64,000 nucleotides of DNA from NCBI GenBank assembly GCA_026169045.1, contig JAPFDH010000108.1:24882-88881 (forward strand), given 5' to 3'. The translations under genes were made by a program, and so were the position numbers. The stretch comes from Lachnospiraceae bacterium. Lineage in GTDB: Bacteria > Bacillota > Clostridia > Lachnospirales > Lachnospiraceae. Below are positions 9,297 to 18,241 of the stretch, piece by piece (the stretch's first letter is position 1; each line of letters starts with the position of its first letter). Under the pieces are notes generated by a model. It saw only the letters and a list, made by a program, of their open reading frames with translations. It did no database searches and had not been told where the DNA came from.

Positions 9297-11625
9297 AAAG
9301 AATCATAAAATAAAAGAAAAAACAGAAATTCTATTTCAGACAACGGGGTATCAGTGGGAGAAAAAAAGTAAGGGCAGTTTTGGCAAAGCATTGGGGGCGT
9401 ACCTGTGTTACATGAGTGGAATTTATGGAATACTCATTGCTGCCACGATACTTGGCAAATTGAAATATGAGATAACTGTAGTGTATATTCTTCTCTTTAT
9501 TATTTCAAGTATCCTATGGGGAAGCAGGTATTTGATAAAAGCAAATCGTTGGATAATTTTGGGAATTGTTTCCATTATTGCTGTTGGAACGATATGGGTA
9601 GAGAGAGAATTTTTGTGGGATTTATGGGAAAAAATAAACCAGGATAAAAATGCCTTGGCTCATATAACGAGAAAACAGGAATCGATATTTACTCTATATT
9701 TTATGACATACGGTGCACTGGCATTGTATGAAGCAACCTTTCATTTTAGAGGTGTATGGATTCGGCTTTTGGGTATTTTGTGTGTGATTGGTGCTCAAAT
9801 TTATTTGAAACGGGATGTACCAATGTATGAAATTGCTTTCTTTCTGTTTTATCAATGTACTGCGGTTTGTATTGGTGTTCCTTATCAAAAAAAGAACAGA
9901 AAACAATCCCACAGTTTTGGAAGAAAAAACGATTTATTTGGTTCCAAAATTCTTATACTCCAGGGTATGGTGTGTATATTATTTTTCATCAGTGCTCTAT
10001 TGGCTCAAAGTTCTTATCAGGAAATTCTTTTTGCGGTACCTGTTCATGTAGAAAAGACGGTTTTTCGAATTTTACCCGATTTTTTTGAGAGCAAACCGGA
10101 AGAGGGAACAATCAATCGAGGAAATCTGCAGGAAAAAGAGAGAGAACGATTGAAAGTAACGTTGTCGGAGGTGCCGGGGGATATCTTCTATTTAAAAGGA
10201 TTTATTGGGGAAGAATATACGGGATCCGGATGGAAAGAGGCAAATGATTACGCATTTTATGCAAGCCAGGTGGGAGGAAGTAACGCTTCCGAATCGCAAA
10301 TCAATAAAATTGCACAGTACTATGAGAATTATACTTTTGAGGAATGGAAGCAAATCTTAGATAGATGGGATAATCAAACATTTCGTATTACTGTTGATGA
10401 AATAGATGGTGATGGTGAATATCGTCCGTATATTTCGAAAAAAATCACGAAAAAAAGAGATGGATACATGTACGATATGTATTCACCGTATTTTGCCCAA
10501 AAATTAATGTTGTATGCGGATGCCGGTTCATGGGAGGAATCGGGAAAAAGCGGAAACTACTGGGTGTATGCCAAAGATGTGTATACAAGACTGCCAGAAA
10601 CAGGATTAACTGGACTCCGTCAGATTTGTGAATTATACCCTGCCCAGACACGGGAAGAAATTACACAACAAATTCAAACAATTCTCTGGGAAAATATTTC
10701 TTATACACTGAATCCGGGAGAGATTCCACCGGGAAAAGATGTGGCAGAGTATGTTTTGTTTGAACGAAAGCAGGGCTACTGTCAGCATTATGCTACCATA
10801 GCGACATTAATGTATCGTCTTTATGGGATACCGGCAAGATATGTATCGGGTTTTCTTGTTTTACCGGATAATTTTGTACAACAGGAGGACGGAACATGGA
10901 GTGCGATTTTGAAGGAAAATCAATCACATGCATGGGTAGAAATATATATAGATTATATTGGATGGATACCAATTGAAACAACACCCCCAGGCAGTGTTGT
11001 AGGAGAGCTATCAGAATCCCTTGGTTCAGAAAATATGGAGGAACGTACAGAAGCTGTTGAAACAGAATCCCAGGAAGAAGCGACAGAGCCACAGACAGAA
11101 GCCGGGACGATACAAAACGAGGTGGAAGATACGACAACAGAAGTTCAGTTGGAAAATAACAGCTCTTCTGGTAATGGCATAATGGATGCTTCATTCCAAA
11201 AATATTTTGGCATTTCGGTAATAATTATTGTATCTTTAGGAGGGGGGATTGCATTTCTTATATGTGCCGGACATGGCATATCGTGTTACCGCAGATGGCG
11301 TATAGAAAAAAATAGTCAATCGACTGCTTCCAGATTGCTTCAGCGTATTCTTAAAATGATATGGTTAATGGGAAAGATGAAAGAATATAAGGGAAATGAG
11401 GATACATTTTCTTATATGGTATCAGAATTGATTCCGGATGTTACGCAAGAAGAAGTATTTACCCTGGTGGGATTGGCCATGCAAGAGAACTTTGGAAAAT
11501 CTTCTGTACAGAAAGAACAATTACGGCAGGCATATAAAACATATCAAAAGATTGCAGAATATGTTTACAGAACAATCGGACCATGGAAGCGTATTTATTT
11601 TAAATATATAAAAGTATACAATTAA
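9289..11625 (+). CDS. Membrane transglutaminase-like protein (TgpA type)
   Basis: About 778 residues. Multiple N-terminal membrane helices (to about residue 235) precede an extracytoplasmic region and a transglutaminase-like core. The core holds the Cys-His-Asp set 'GYCQHYATIATLMYRLYGIPARY', 'HAWVEIY' and 'GWIPIETTP'. A Glu/Thr-rich linker, another helix (IIIVSLGGGIAFLI) and a cytoplasmic tail follow. The open frame has no ATG or GTG near its beginning. The best start is CTG 9289, 5 bp after GAGGTGG (9278-9284) and overlapping the DUF58 stop; TTG 9391 lacks a ribosome binding site and would cut the cytosolic N-terminus. It probably remodels cell-surface peptides together with the two upstream genes. 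Confidence 0.8.
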   Translation: MFRKNHKIKEKTEILFQTTGYQWEKKSKGSFGKALGAYLCYMSGIYGILIAATILGKLKYEITVVYILLFIISSILWGSRYLIKANRWIILGIVSIIAVGTIWVEREFLWDLWEKINQDKNALAHITRKQESIFTLYFMTYGALALYEATFHFRGVWIRLLGILCVIGAQIYLKRDVPMYEIAFFLFYQCTAVCIGVPYQKKNRKQSHSFGRKNDLFGSKILILQGMVCILFFISALLAQSSYQEILFAVPVHVEKTVFRILPDFFESKPEEGTINRGNLQEKERERLKVTLSEVPGDIFYLKGFIGEEYTGSGWKEANDYAFYASQVGGSNASESQINKIAQYYENYTFEEWKQILDRWDNQTFRITVDEIDGDGEYRPYISKKITKKRDGYMYDMYSPYFAQKLMLYADAGSWEESGKSGNYWVYAKDVYTRLPETGLTGLRQICELYPAQTREEITQQIQTILWENISYTLNPGEIPPGKDVAEYVLFERKQGYCQHYATIATLMYRLYGIPARYVSGFLVLPDNFVQQEDGTWSAILKENQSHAWVEIYIDYIGWIPIETTPPGSVVGELSESLGSENMEERTEAVETESQEEATEPQTEAGTIQNEVEDTTTEVQLENNSSSGNGIMDASFQKYFGISVIIIVSLGGGIAFLICAGHGISCYRRWRIEKNSQSTASRLLQRILKMIWLMGKMKEYKGNEDTFSYMVSELIPDVTQEEVFTLVGLAMQENFGKSSVQKEQLRQAYKTYQKIAEYVYRTIGPWKRIYFKYIKVYN

Positions 11626-11680
11626 AAACAGATCGTGTTTGAATCCTTCGAGAAAGTATCGGGATTTAAATATGAAAAAT

Positions 11681-11707
11681 GGTATAGCCAGTCGGCTATA
11701 CCGTTTT
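11681..11707. terminator. Bidirectional terminator
   Basis: GGTATAGCC at 11681-11689 pairs perfectly with GGCTATACC at 11694-11702 over AGTC. It has A-rich DNA before and GTTTTT after, so it can serve both the transglutaminase operon (+) and the convergent mrp gene (-). Confidence 0.85.
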
Positions 11708-11731
11708 TCATAAAAGAATTGTGTTCGTCCT

Positions 11732-12556
11732 TTATTTTATTTCATTTAGTTCAATTCCCTGAAACCAGTCAGCACAAAATTCTTCGATTTTTCCATCATC
11801 ACAGGCTTTTGCTAAGTTTGGATCAATGGGGAGCTTTGCCAGTACCGGTAACTGGTATTGTTTCGCTATGGTATCGATATGGCTTTCACCAAATACAGAA
11901 ATTTTTTTGTGGCAATCCGGACATTCCAGATAACTCATATTTTCAATCAGACCAAGGATAGGGATATTCATTTGTTTTGCCATATTTACAGCTTTGGAAA
12001 CAATCATGGATACCAATTCCTGAGGAGACGTGACAACAATAATTCCGTCTAAAGGAATGGACTGGTAAATGGTTAATGGGACATCGCCTGTTCCGGGTGG
12101 CATATCTACAAACATATAATCTACTTCTCCCCAAACCACGTCAGTCCAAAATTGTTTTACCATTCCGGCAAGAATAGGACCTCTCCAGATAACAGGAACT
12201 TCTTCGTTTTCTAAAAGAAGATTAACGGACATAATTTTTGTTCCGTCGGAAGATACTGCAGGATTTAAACCTGCTTCAGAGGCAGTAGCAAGACCATGTA
12301 CGCCAAATACTTTCGGGATGGAAGGTCCGGTAATATCTGCATCCAGTATAGCTGTCTGGTAGCCTTTTCTGCGATACATGACTGCCATCATGGAAGTTAC
12401 AAGGGATTTTCCGACACCGCCCTTTCCACTGACGATACCGATTACTTTATGGATGTTGCTAGCCGCATTTGGTTTATCAAACGTTGGCGTAGTTGCTCTG
12501 TGATCACATGACTGCCCGCAGGAAGAGCAGTCATGACTGCAATTTTGTTCACTCAT
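11732..12556 (-). CDS. Mrp/NBP35-type Fe-S cluster carrier P-loop ATPase
   Basis: The 274-residue protein has the deviant Walker A GKGGVGKS near residue 40, 'ILDADITGPSIP', 'VDMPPGTGDVPLT' and a C-terminal CPDC pair that in Mrp proteins bridges a cluster. A cysteine-rich N-terminus (CSHDCSSCGQSC) adds a second likely Fe-S site, as in NBP35-like members. Role: transient assembly and transfer of [4Fe-4S] clusters in the cytoplasm. The longest frame begins at 12652, but AGGAGG sits correctly before ATG 12556, which is the typical start. Confidence 0.9.
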   Translation of the reverse strand: MSEQNCSHDCSSCGQSCDHRATTPTFDKPNAASNIHKVIGIVSGKGGVGKSLVTSMMAVMYRRKGYQTAILDADITGPSIPKVFGVHGLATASEAGLNPAVSSDGTKIMSVNLLLENEEVPVIWRGPILAGMVKQFWTDVVWGEVDYMFVDMPPGTGDVPLTIYQSIPLDGIIVVTSPQELVSMIVSKAVNMAKQMNIPILGLIENMSYLECPDCHKKISVFGESHIDTIAKQYQLPVLAKLPIDPNLAKACDDGKIEEFCADWFQGIELNEIK

Positions 12557-12663
12557 ATGGATTGAACCTCCTGTTTCTATCATTGTCGTCAGAATAAAAC
12601 ATGGAAATGACGACATTGGTTTTATTATAGTATGGAAAAATTGGATTTGCAAGGTGAAAATAC

Positions 12664-12692
12664 TTTCGAAATAGGCGATGGTATGATATACT
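12664..12692 (+). promoter_or_regulatory. Candidate sigma-A promoter of the CBS-ACT gene
   Basis: TTTCGA at 12664-12669 and TATACT at 12687-12692 are 17 bp apart, 45 bp before the ATG. The -35 is weak and the -10 is good. Confidence 0.4.
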
Positions 12693-12737
12693 TATAGTAA
12701 TTTAGTTAGGCAGAGAAGATAAAAGGAGGAACTTGAT

Positions 12738-13364
12738 ATGTTAGTAAAAGCGATTATGATTCCATTTTCTCAGCTGCAGTGTTTATCGGTAGATGACACA
12801 TTGGATGCTGCTATTAGAAAAATTGAGAATAACCGGCTACTGTCCTTGCCGGTAGTGGATGGCAGACAGTTTGTAGGAATACTTTCAAAGCAGTATGTAT
12901 TTGAGATGTACTTTAAGGAATTTTCAGCAATGACAAAAGAAGAATATTTGTTGAAAAAAGTAGAAGAGATGATAAAAACTCCGATTGATCCTATCAGGGA
13001 AGATTGTACAATTGAAGATGCAGCCGCAATTTTTATTAATTCTAAGATACGTTTTATTCCGATTACGAATGAAAAGGGAGAATTGTTGGGAATAGTGACA
13101 CAACAGGCAATTTTTAAAGAGTATCAGAAATTGTTTGGAGAAGGTTATAATCCTTTGACGGTGTATACGTATAATGCAAGAGGTGTATTGGCATCTATCT
13201 CGGAAATTATTGCAAAAGACAAAGGAAATATTAGAAATATTGTTTTACGTGATACAGACGTAATGGGATTACAGGAAGTGAATATGAGAATTGAGTGCAG
13301 CAATTTTGAAAAAATTGTTCATGATTTGAAGAAGAATGATTTTAATATTCATGTAAACAAATAA
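12738..13364 (+). CDS. CBS-pair plus ACT-domain regulatory protein (AcuB-like)
   Basis: The 208-residue protein has two CBS motifs (about residues 1-60 and 75-130) followed by an ACT-like domain (about 140-208, 'YTYNARGVLASISEIIAKDKGNIRNI'). This layout is that of AcuB-like and other small-molecule sensing proteins, in which CBS pairs bind adenosyl nucleotides and ACT binds amino acids. No catalytic domain is fused, so it is probably a stand-alone sensor. AAAAGGAGG precedes the start. The partner is not apparent from the neighbours. Confidence 0.75.
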   Translation: MLVKAIMIPFSQLQCLSVDDTLDAAIRKIENNRLLSLPVVDGRQFVGILSKQYVFEMYFKEFSAMTKEEYLLKKVEEMIKTPIDPIREDCTIEDAAAIFINSKIRFIPITNEKGELLGIVTQQAIFKEYQKLFGEGYNPLTVYTYNARGVLASISEIIAKDKGNIRNIVLRDTDVMGLQEVNMRIECSNFEKIVHDLKKNDFNIHVNK

Positions 13365-13385
13365 TCGCACTGGCTGAAATGTGGG

Positions 13386-13469
13386 CTGTCCGTATTTGAG
13401 AGATATGTATTAAAAGGTAATAGGACCGATGGAATATGTCTGTTTTGCTTATCTCTTATATACGGACAG
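13386..13469. repeat. Long inverted repeat downstream of the CBS-ACT gene
   Basis: CTGTCCGTATTTGAGAGAT at 13386-13404 is matched by its near-perfect complement at 13451-13469 (17 of 19 positions), around a loop of about 46 nt. There is no T-tract directly after it, so it is not a simple terminator. It lies between convergent genes. Confidence 0.6.
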
Positions 13470-13490
13470 AAGAATAATAAAACGAAAAAA

Positions 13491-14822
13491 TTACAGAGAA
13501 TTTTGATTTTGAGAGACGGATTGCCAAATCTGATGTAGAAGTTGGCAGCCGGGAAGAAAATCAGATGTGGGAGAAGAAGAACAGGAAAGAATTAATTCCA
13601 GTTCTTCTTTTTTTTCTGATAAAACCCCGATGCGCAGTCCATTCTGAAGAGCCAGGTTTTGAAAAGAGCTTCCGGAAAGAGAGCAGGGAAGTGTTAATGC
13701 AAGACTGATTCCGGCCGAACCGATTCGTATTTTTGCATTTTCTCCAAAAACAGCACGAACCGTTTGGTATAGCTCTTTCAACTTATTGGAATATAAGCGG
13801 CGTAACCGTCTGGTCTGGGACGCGAGATGTCCATCGCGGATAAATTGACATAAAGCGATCTGTTCCATTTTTGAGGCTGTCTGGTTATAGCGGCTGGCTT
13901 CCTGATGATAACGTGTAGCCAGATCAGGCGGCAGAACCATAAAACTCAAACGGATGGAAGGAAGAAGAAGGCGTGAGAAAGATCCCAAATATACAACCCC
14001 CTGTCCTCCGGCTAAACTTTGCAGAGAGGGCGTGGGCTGCTGCATATAGACAAATTCATTTTCATAGTCATCTTCCAAAATAATACTCCCATGTTGTGCG
14101 GCATAATGGATTAGTTCAATTCGACGTGATGTCGGCATGATCTCTCCCCATTTTGTCATATGGGCAGGAGAAACATAAATAACATCACTATTTTTATCCC
14201 GGTAGTGAATGGTGAATCCATGATCTTCAAAAATAGAAATTCCTTGGAGAAAAGAGGGATTTGGAAAAGAAACCGTTTTTCTGCTTGAAAGTAAAGGACA
14301 TAAAATATGGAGAAGGCTCTGAATACCGGCTCCGATTACAATATCGTCGGGGGAGCAGAGAACATTTCGACGCTCATGAATATAAGTGCAGAGAACTTCT
14401 CTGAGCTCTTGCTCACCTTGGGGTTCCCCATAACTTAACAGACGTTCATCTTGACGAAGTGCACTTTTGATGTAGCGGCGCCAGATATCAAAATGAAAGC
14501 TATCTTTATCGACGCCGGAAGAAGCAAAATCATAACGAATAACCGGGGTTTCCTTCTTCGCTTTAGGAGGAAGGATAGCTTGCTTTTGGGCAATATCTGT
14601 GATGTAATAGCCACTTTGGGCACGGGAGATAATATATCCATCAGCGGCCAGTAAAAGATACGCAGCTTCAACGGATGTTCGGCTGATCTGCAGTTCTGCA
14701 GCACATCTTCTTAGAGAGGGCATTTTAGAACCAGGCTTTAATTTACCATTGAGTATCAAATTTTTATAATAATGATAAACACGCATATATAAATGCGTAT
14801 TCTTGTTGGCCAGATCCAGCAT
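13491..14822 (-). CDS. MocR/PdxR-type GntR-aminotransferase fusion regulator
   Basis: The 443-residue regulator has an N-terminal GntR winged helix (about residues 10-75, 'LQISRTSVEAAYLLLAADGYI') fused to a fold-type I aminotransferase-like domain. The PLP-phosphate and ring residues are recognisable, for example 'ILEDDYENEF'. The segment that normally carries the PLP-binding lysine (SFSK) reads SFSR here, so the Schiff-base lysine appears replaced by arginine. It is divergent from a pyridoxamine kinase gene, the classic arrangement for PdxR control of vitamin B6 salvage. It probably senses PLP and regulates that kinase. Confidence 0.85.
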   Translation of the reverse strand: MLDLANKNTHLYMRVYHYYKNLILNGKLKPGSKMPSLRRCAAELQISRTSVEAAYLLLAADGYIISRAQSGYYITDIAQKQAILPPKAKKETPVIRYDFASSGVDKDSFHFDIWRRYIKSALRQDERLLSYGEPQGEQELREVLCTYIHERRNVLCSPDDIVIGAGIQSLLHILCPLLSSRKTVSFPNPSFLQGISIFEDHGFTIHYRDKNSDVIYVSPAHMTKWGEIMPTSRRIELIHYAAQHGSIILEDDYENEFVYMQQPTPSLQSLAGGQGVVYLGSFSRLLLPSIRLSFMVLPPDLATRYHQEASRYNQTASKMEQIALCQFIRDGHLASQTRRLRRLYSNKLKELYQTVRAVFGENAKIRIGSAGISLALTLPCSLSGSSFQNLALQNGLRIGVLSEKKEELELILSCSSSPTSDFLPGCQLLHQIWQSVSQNQNSL

Positions 14823-14890
14823 GCTAAAACCTCCATGTTCTGTTAGGATTTTCAGGTTTTTGAGTTATCTTTTAAAACCTTTGATAATAA

Positions 14891-14919
14891 TTGAAATTTA
14901 CTTGCAATTCGTATATACT
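14891..14919 (+). promoter_or_regulatory. Promoter of the pyridoxamine kinase gene
   Basis: TTGAAA at 14891-14896 and TATACT at 14914-14919 are exactly 17 bp apart, in the region shared with the divergent regulator gene. The regulator probably binds near here; no obvious repeated operator was pinned down. Confidence 0.6.
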
Positions 14920-15042
14920 ATTTGGGTAAAAAATTAATTTCAGATACAGAAATATATTTGAAAATATAAATGGCTTACGTAGCATATTTAGTGGTATTTT
15001 AATAAATGCGATATAAAAAAGCAAGAGATGGAGAAGAAAACA

Positions 15043-15918
15043 GTGAAAAAAATTGCAGTGTTACAGGATCTATCAGGGTTAGGAAGATGCTCATTGACAG
15101 CAGCTCTTCCTGTTATATCTGCCATGGGAGTACAGGCATGTCCTCTGCCAACGGCAATATTAAGCAATCAGACAGGGTATTCCAGCTATTATTGTGATGA
15201 TTATACGGACAAAATTCAGTATTTCTCAAGAGAATGGAAGAAAATATCTGTAGAACTGGATGGGATTTATACAGGCTTTTTATCCGGGGAACATCAAGCA
15301 GAACAAATTCTAAAATTTGTAAATGATTTTCGTATGGACTTTACAAAAGTAATTGTAGATCCGGTGATGGGAGATGGAGGAAAGAAATACGCGTTTTTTA
15401 CACAACATCTTTTAGAACAAATGAAGATGCTGGTATCAGAAGCAGATATGATTACCCCTAATATTACAGAAGCATTGATTCTGACAGGGGATGGTTTGGA
15501 GCAATCTTATCAGACACTTAATCGATTAAGTGTTGAACCGCAGGTATATAAAAAGGAAGTGGAAAGGATTGGAAAAAAATTAAAAGAACAATTTGACCTG
15601 GAAGCGATTGCTATAACGGGAAATCATTATTGTGATCATAGAGGAAAAGAACTGGTGGGAAATCTTCTTCTGCAGGGAGAAGAGATGAATTGGATAGAAT
15701 CGGAAAAAATAGGGGGAAGTTATTCCGGGACCGGTGATTTATTTGCATCTGCACTAAGTGCTGGTTTTGTAAAAGGGGAATCACTTTCAAGATGTGCACA
15801 AAAAGCGGTGACCATGATTGGATTTGCAATCCGGGACGCGGTAGAATCGGGGAGCGATCGAAATGAAGGGGTAGAATTTGAAAAATACTTGTCATATTTA
15901 TGGGAAAAGGGGCAATAA
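15043..15918 (+). CDS. Pyridoxamine/pyridoxal kinase
   Basis: The product is a 291-residue ribokinase-superfamily kinase starting 'KKIAVLQDLSGLGRCSLTAA', a pattern characteristic of Firmicutes pyridoxamine kinases. The anion-hole and catalytic base motif 'YSGTGDLFASALSAG' is near residue 230. It phosphorylates B6 vitamers toward PLP in the cytoplasm. GTG 15043 is chosen because GGAG at 15030-15033 is well placed and it matches the usual family start; an in-frame ATG lies at 15028. The divergent MocR-type regulator supports the B6 role. Confidence 0.85.
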   Translation: MKKIAVLQDLSGLGRCSLTAALPVISAMGVQACPLPTAILSNQTGYSSYYCDDYTDKIQYFSREWKKISVELDGIYTGFLSGEHQAEQILKFVNDFRMDFTKVIVDPVMGDGGKKYAFFTQHLLEQMKMLVSEADMITPNITEALILTGDGLEQSYQTLNRLSVEPQVYKKEVERIGKKLKEQFDLEAIAITGNHYCDHRGKELVGNLLLQGEEMNWIESEKIGGSYSGTGDLFASALSAGFVKGESLSRCAQKAVTMIGFAIRDAVESGSDRNEGVEFEKYLSYLWEKGQ

Positions 15919-15966
15919 AAGCTCCTTTTGTATATTTAAGAAGAAAATGAAGTGACGGTGAAACAT

Positions 15967-16872
15967 ATGACATTGCAACAATTAAAATATATTGTGACGG
16001 TTGCTGAAATGGGAACCTTCAGCGAAGCAGCTAAGACATTATTTCTTTCCCAGCCAAGCCTTACAAAGTCCATTAAGGAATTGGAAAAAGAAATGGGTAT
16101 TGTTATTTTTCAGCGAACCAACCGAGGCGTATCTGTTTCAAAAGACGGAGAAATTTTTTTGGGATATGCGAGACAAGTATTGGAACAGGCTGCATTATTG
16201 GAAGAAAAGTATAAACTCCATGCCGGTGGAAAACAGGAATTTTGTGTGTCCACACAGCACTATTCGTTTGCTGTTAATGCTTTTGTGGATTTGATAAAAG
16301 AATGTGGCGGAGAAGAATATGACTTTAGTTTGCGGGAAACAAAAACGTTTGCCATCATTGATGATGTTTCCAGAATGAAAAGTGAAATCGGAATTCTGTA
16401 CTATAATGAATTCAATCGAATGGTGATCGAAAAACTGTTGAAAGCAAATGATCTTAAATTTACAGAATTATTTACCGCAAAACCCCATATATTTGTGAGC
16501 TCAGGAAATCCTCTGGCAAAAAAAGAGGCGGTTACCATGGATGACTTAAAACCATATCCGTATCTTTCTTACGAACAGGGGGAACATAATTCATTTTATT
16601 TTTCTGAAGAAATTTTCAGTACTGCGGTACGCGCAAAAAATATCCGTGTCATGGATCGGGCTACCCTTTTCAATCTGCTTATCGGTTTGAACGGTTATAC
16701 GGTTTGCAGTGGTGTAATTGATAAAGAACTTAACGGAGATAATATTGTTGCGATTCCTCTAAAGGCTGAGGGGGAAATGCATATCGGTGTAATTACACAT
16801 CATAAGGCAGTATTGAGCAGGCTGGGAAGGTATTATATTAATGCGTTAAAAAAATATGTGTCATATAACTGA
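15967..16872 (+). CDS. LysR-family transcriptional regulator
   Basis: The 301-residue protein has an N-terminal winged HTH (residues 1-60, 'TLQQLKYIVTVAEMGTFSEA' and 'SQPSLTKSIKELEKEMG') and a periplasmic-binding-like effector domain. It starts 49 bp after the kinase gene, and a terminator follows it. The next gene downstream is MetE-like, which makes sulfur-amino-acid metabolism a plausible target (inference from position only). An upstream GTG at 15952 is possible, but ATG 15967 fits the family. Confidence 0.8.
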   Translation: MTLQQLKYIVTVAEMGTFSEAAKTLFLSQPSLTKSIKELEKEMGIVIFQRTNRGVSVSKDGEIFLGYARQVLEQAALLEEKYKLHAGGKQEFCVSTQHYSFAVNAFVDLIKECGGEEYDFSLRETKTFAIIDDVSRMKSEIGILYYNEFNRMVIEKLLKANDLKFTELFTAKPHIFVSSGNPLAKKEAVTMDDLKPYPYLSYEQGEHNSFYFSEEIFSTAVRAKNIRVMDRATLFNLLIGLNGYTVCSGVIDKELNGDNIVAIPLKAEGEMHIGVITHHKAVLSRLGRYYINALKKYVSYN

Positions 16873-16877
16873 ACAAA

Positions 16878-16920
16878 ATCACTTTGTTATAGAAAAAAGT
16901 TATAGCAAAGTGATATTTTT
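16878..16920 (+). terminator. Rho-independent terminator after the LysR gene
   Basis: ATCACTTTGTTATAG at 16878-16892 pairs with TTATAGCAAAGTGAT at 16900-16914 with one mismatch near the loop, followed by a short T-run. Confidence 0.8.
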
Positions 16921-16991
16921 ATATATTATACAATGAAACTATTTTATGATGTAATTATGGTGCAACATCAAATGAAAGTGAGGAGCGAATC

Positions 16992-18104
16992 ATGAAAAAA
17001 GAAAATGCACCATTTAAATATGATTTTGTCGGGAGTTTTTTAAGACCTGTTAATCTAAAAAAGGCAAGAGCAGACTATGCCAAAGGAAATATAACGAAAG
17101 AAGATCTGATAAAGATAGAAAATGAAGAAATTGAAAAGCTGATTTCCGAGCAAAAAGCAGCCGGTTACCATGTAATAACCGATGGGGAATTTAGACGTAG
17201 CTATTGGCATCTTGATTTTATGTGGGGATTCAATGGAATTGAGCATATTGAGCTTGATCATGGATACTTTTTCCATGGAGAGGAAACGACACACGGATCG
17301 ATTGCCATAAGTGGACGTATAAACGGAAAGAATCATCCGTTTGTAGAACATTTTAAATTTGTGAAACAGTTTGAGGACGAAAACACTGTTGCAAGGCAAA
17401 CAATCCCGGCACCGGCACAGCTTTATGCAGAACTTTTCCGTGAAAAGAATGGAGAAAATACAAGAAAATATTATCCTGATGATGAAATTCTTATCAAAGA
17501 TATTGCCGCTGCGTATCGAACTGTTATCGCAGATCTTTATCATGTGGGATGCCGCAATATTCAATTGGATGATTGTACATGGGGAATGTTTTGCGATAAA
17601 AAATATTGGAGTACCAGACAAAATGCTGAAACGGAATTAAAAGAAATAGCAGAAAAGTATTTGTATTTGAACAATCTTGCTCTTGAAGAAAAGCCGGAAG
17701 ATCTGGTAATCACTACGCATGTCTGCCGTGGTAATTACCATTCTACCTGGGCTTCTTCAGGAGGATATGAGCCTATTGCCCGGACATTATTTGGCGGCGA
17801 AAATGTGGACGCCTTTTATTTGGAATTTGATGATGAGCGTTCCGGAGGGTTTGAACCATTGCGTTTTGTTCCGAAGGATAAAAAGGTTGTTCTCGGATTA
17901 CTGACCACAAAATCTCCAACGCTGGAAGATGAAGAAACCATTATAAAGCGTATTCATGATGCGTCACAATTTGTAACTCTTGATAATCTTTGCTTAAGTC
18001 CACAATGTGGTTTTGCTTCTTGTGAAATCGGAAATAAGTTATCCGAAGAAGAGCAGTGGGCAAAATTAGAACATGTTAAGCGGATTGCAAAGCAGGTTTG
18101 GTAA
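16992..18104 (+). CDS. MetE C-terminal-like cobalamin-independent methionine synthase family protein
   Basis: The 370-residue protein corresponds to the catalytic C-terminal barrel of MetE and to the YxjG/YxjH group. It has 'PFKYDFVGSFLRP', 'VITDGEFRRSYWHLDFMW', 'IQLDDCTWG', 'ITTHVCRGN' (His and Cys ligands) and 'CLSPQCGFAS' (third zinc ligand). It would transfer a methyl group to homocysteine or a related thiol; the donor for these short forms is unclear. GTGAGGAG at 16979-16986 precedes the ATG. It has its own terminator and a LysR regulator upstream. Confidence 0.85.
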   Translation: MKKENAPFKYDFVGSFLRPVNLKKARADYAKGNITKEDLIKIENEEIEKLISEQKAAGYHVITDGEFRRSYWHLDFMWGFNGIEHIELDHGYFFHGEETTHGSIAISGRINGKNHPFVEHFKFVKQFEDENTVARQTIPAPAQLYAELFREKNGENTRKYYPDDEILIKDIAAAYRTVIADLYHVGCRNIQLDDCTWGMFCDKKYWSTRQNAETELKEIAEKYLYLNNLALEEKPEDLVITTHVCRGNYHSTWASSGGYEPIARTLFGGENVDAFYLEFDDERSGGFEPLRFVPKDKKVVLGLLTTKSPTLEDEETIIKRIHDASQFVTLDNLCLSPQCGFASCEIGNKLSEEEQWAKLEHVKRIAKQVW

Positions 18105-18107
18105 AAA

Positions 18108-18145
18108 AATGGGGCGGTTCCAATATAACCGCCTCATTTTTTTTG
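18108..18145 (+). terminator. Rho-independent terminator
   Basis: AATGGGGCGGTT at 18108-18119 pairs with AACCGCCTCATT at 18127-18138 (one mismatch), followed by an uninterrupted T-tract. Confidence 0.9.
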
Positions 18146-18241
18146 ATAACATGGAGTTAGAGAAAAACCGTCAAATTTTTCAATAACTAGAACGGAACAT
18201 GATTGGCAACAAAGGTTTATAATCATGTAACAGATATCTTT

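Noticed and set aside
17055..17621. 188-codon minus-strand ORF
   Set aside because: Antisense to the MetE-like gene, with no independent signals.
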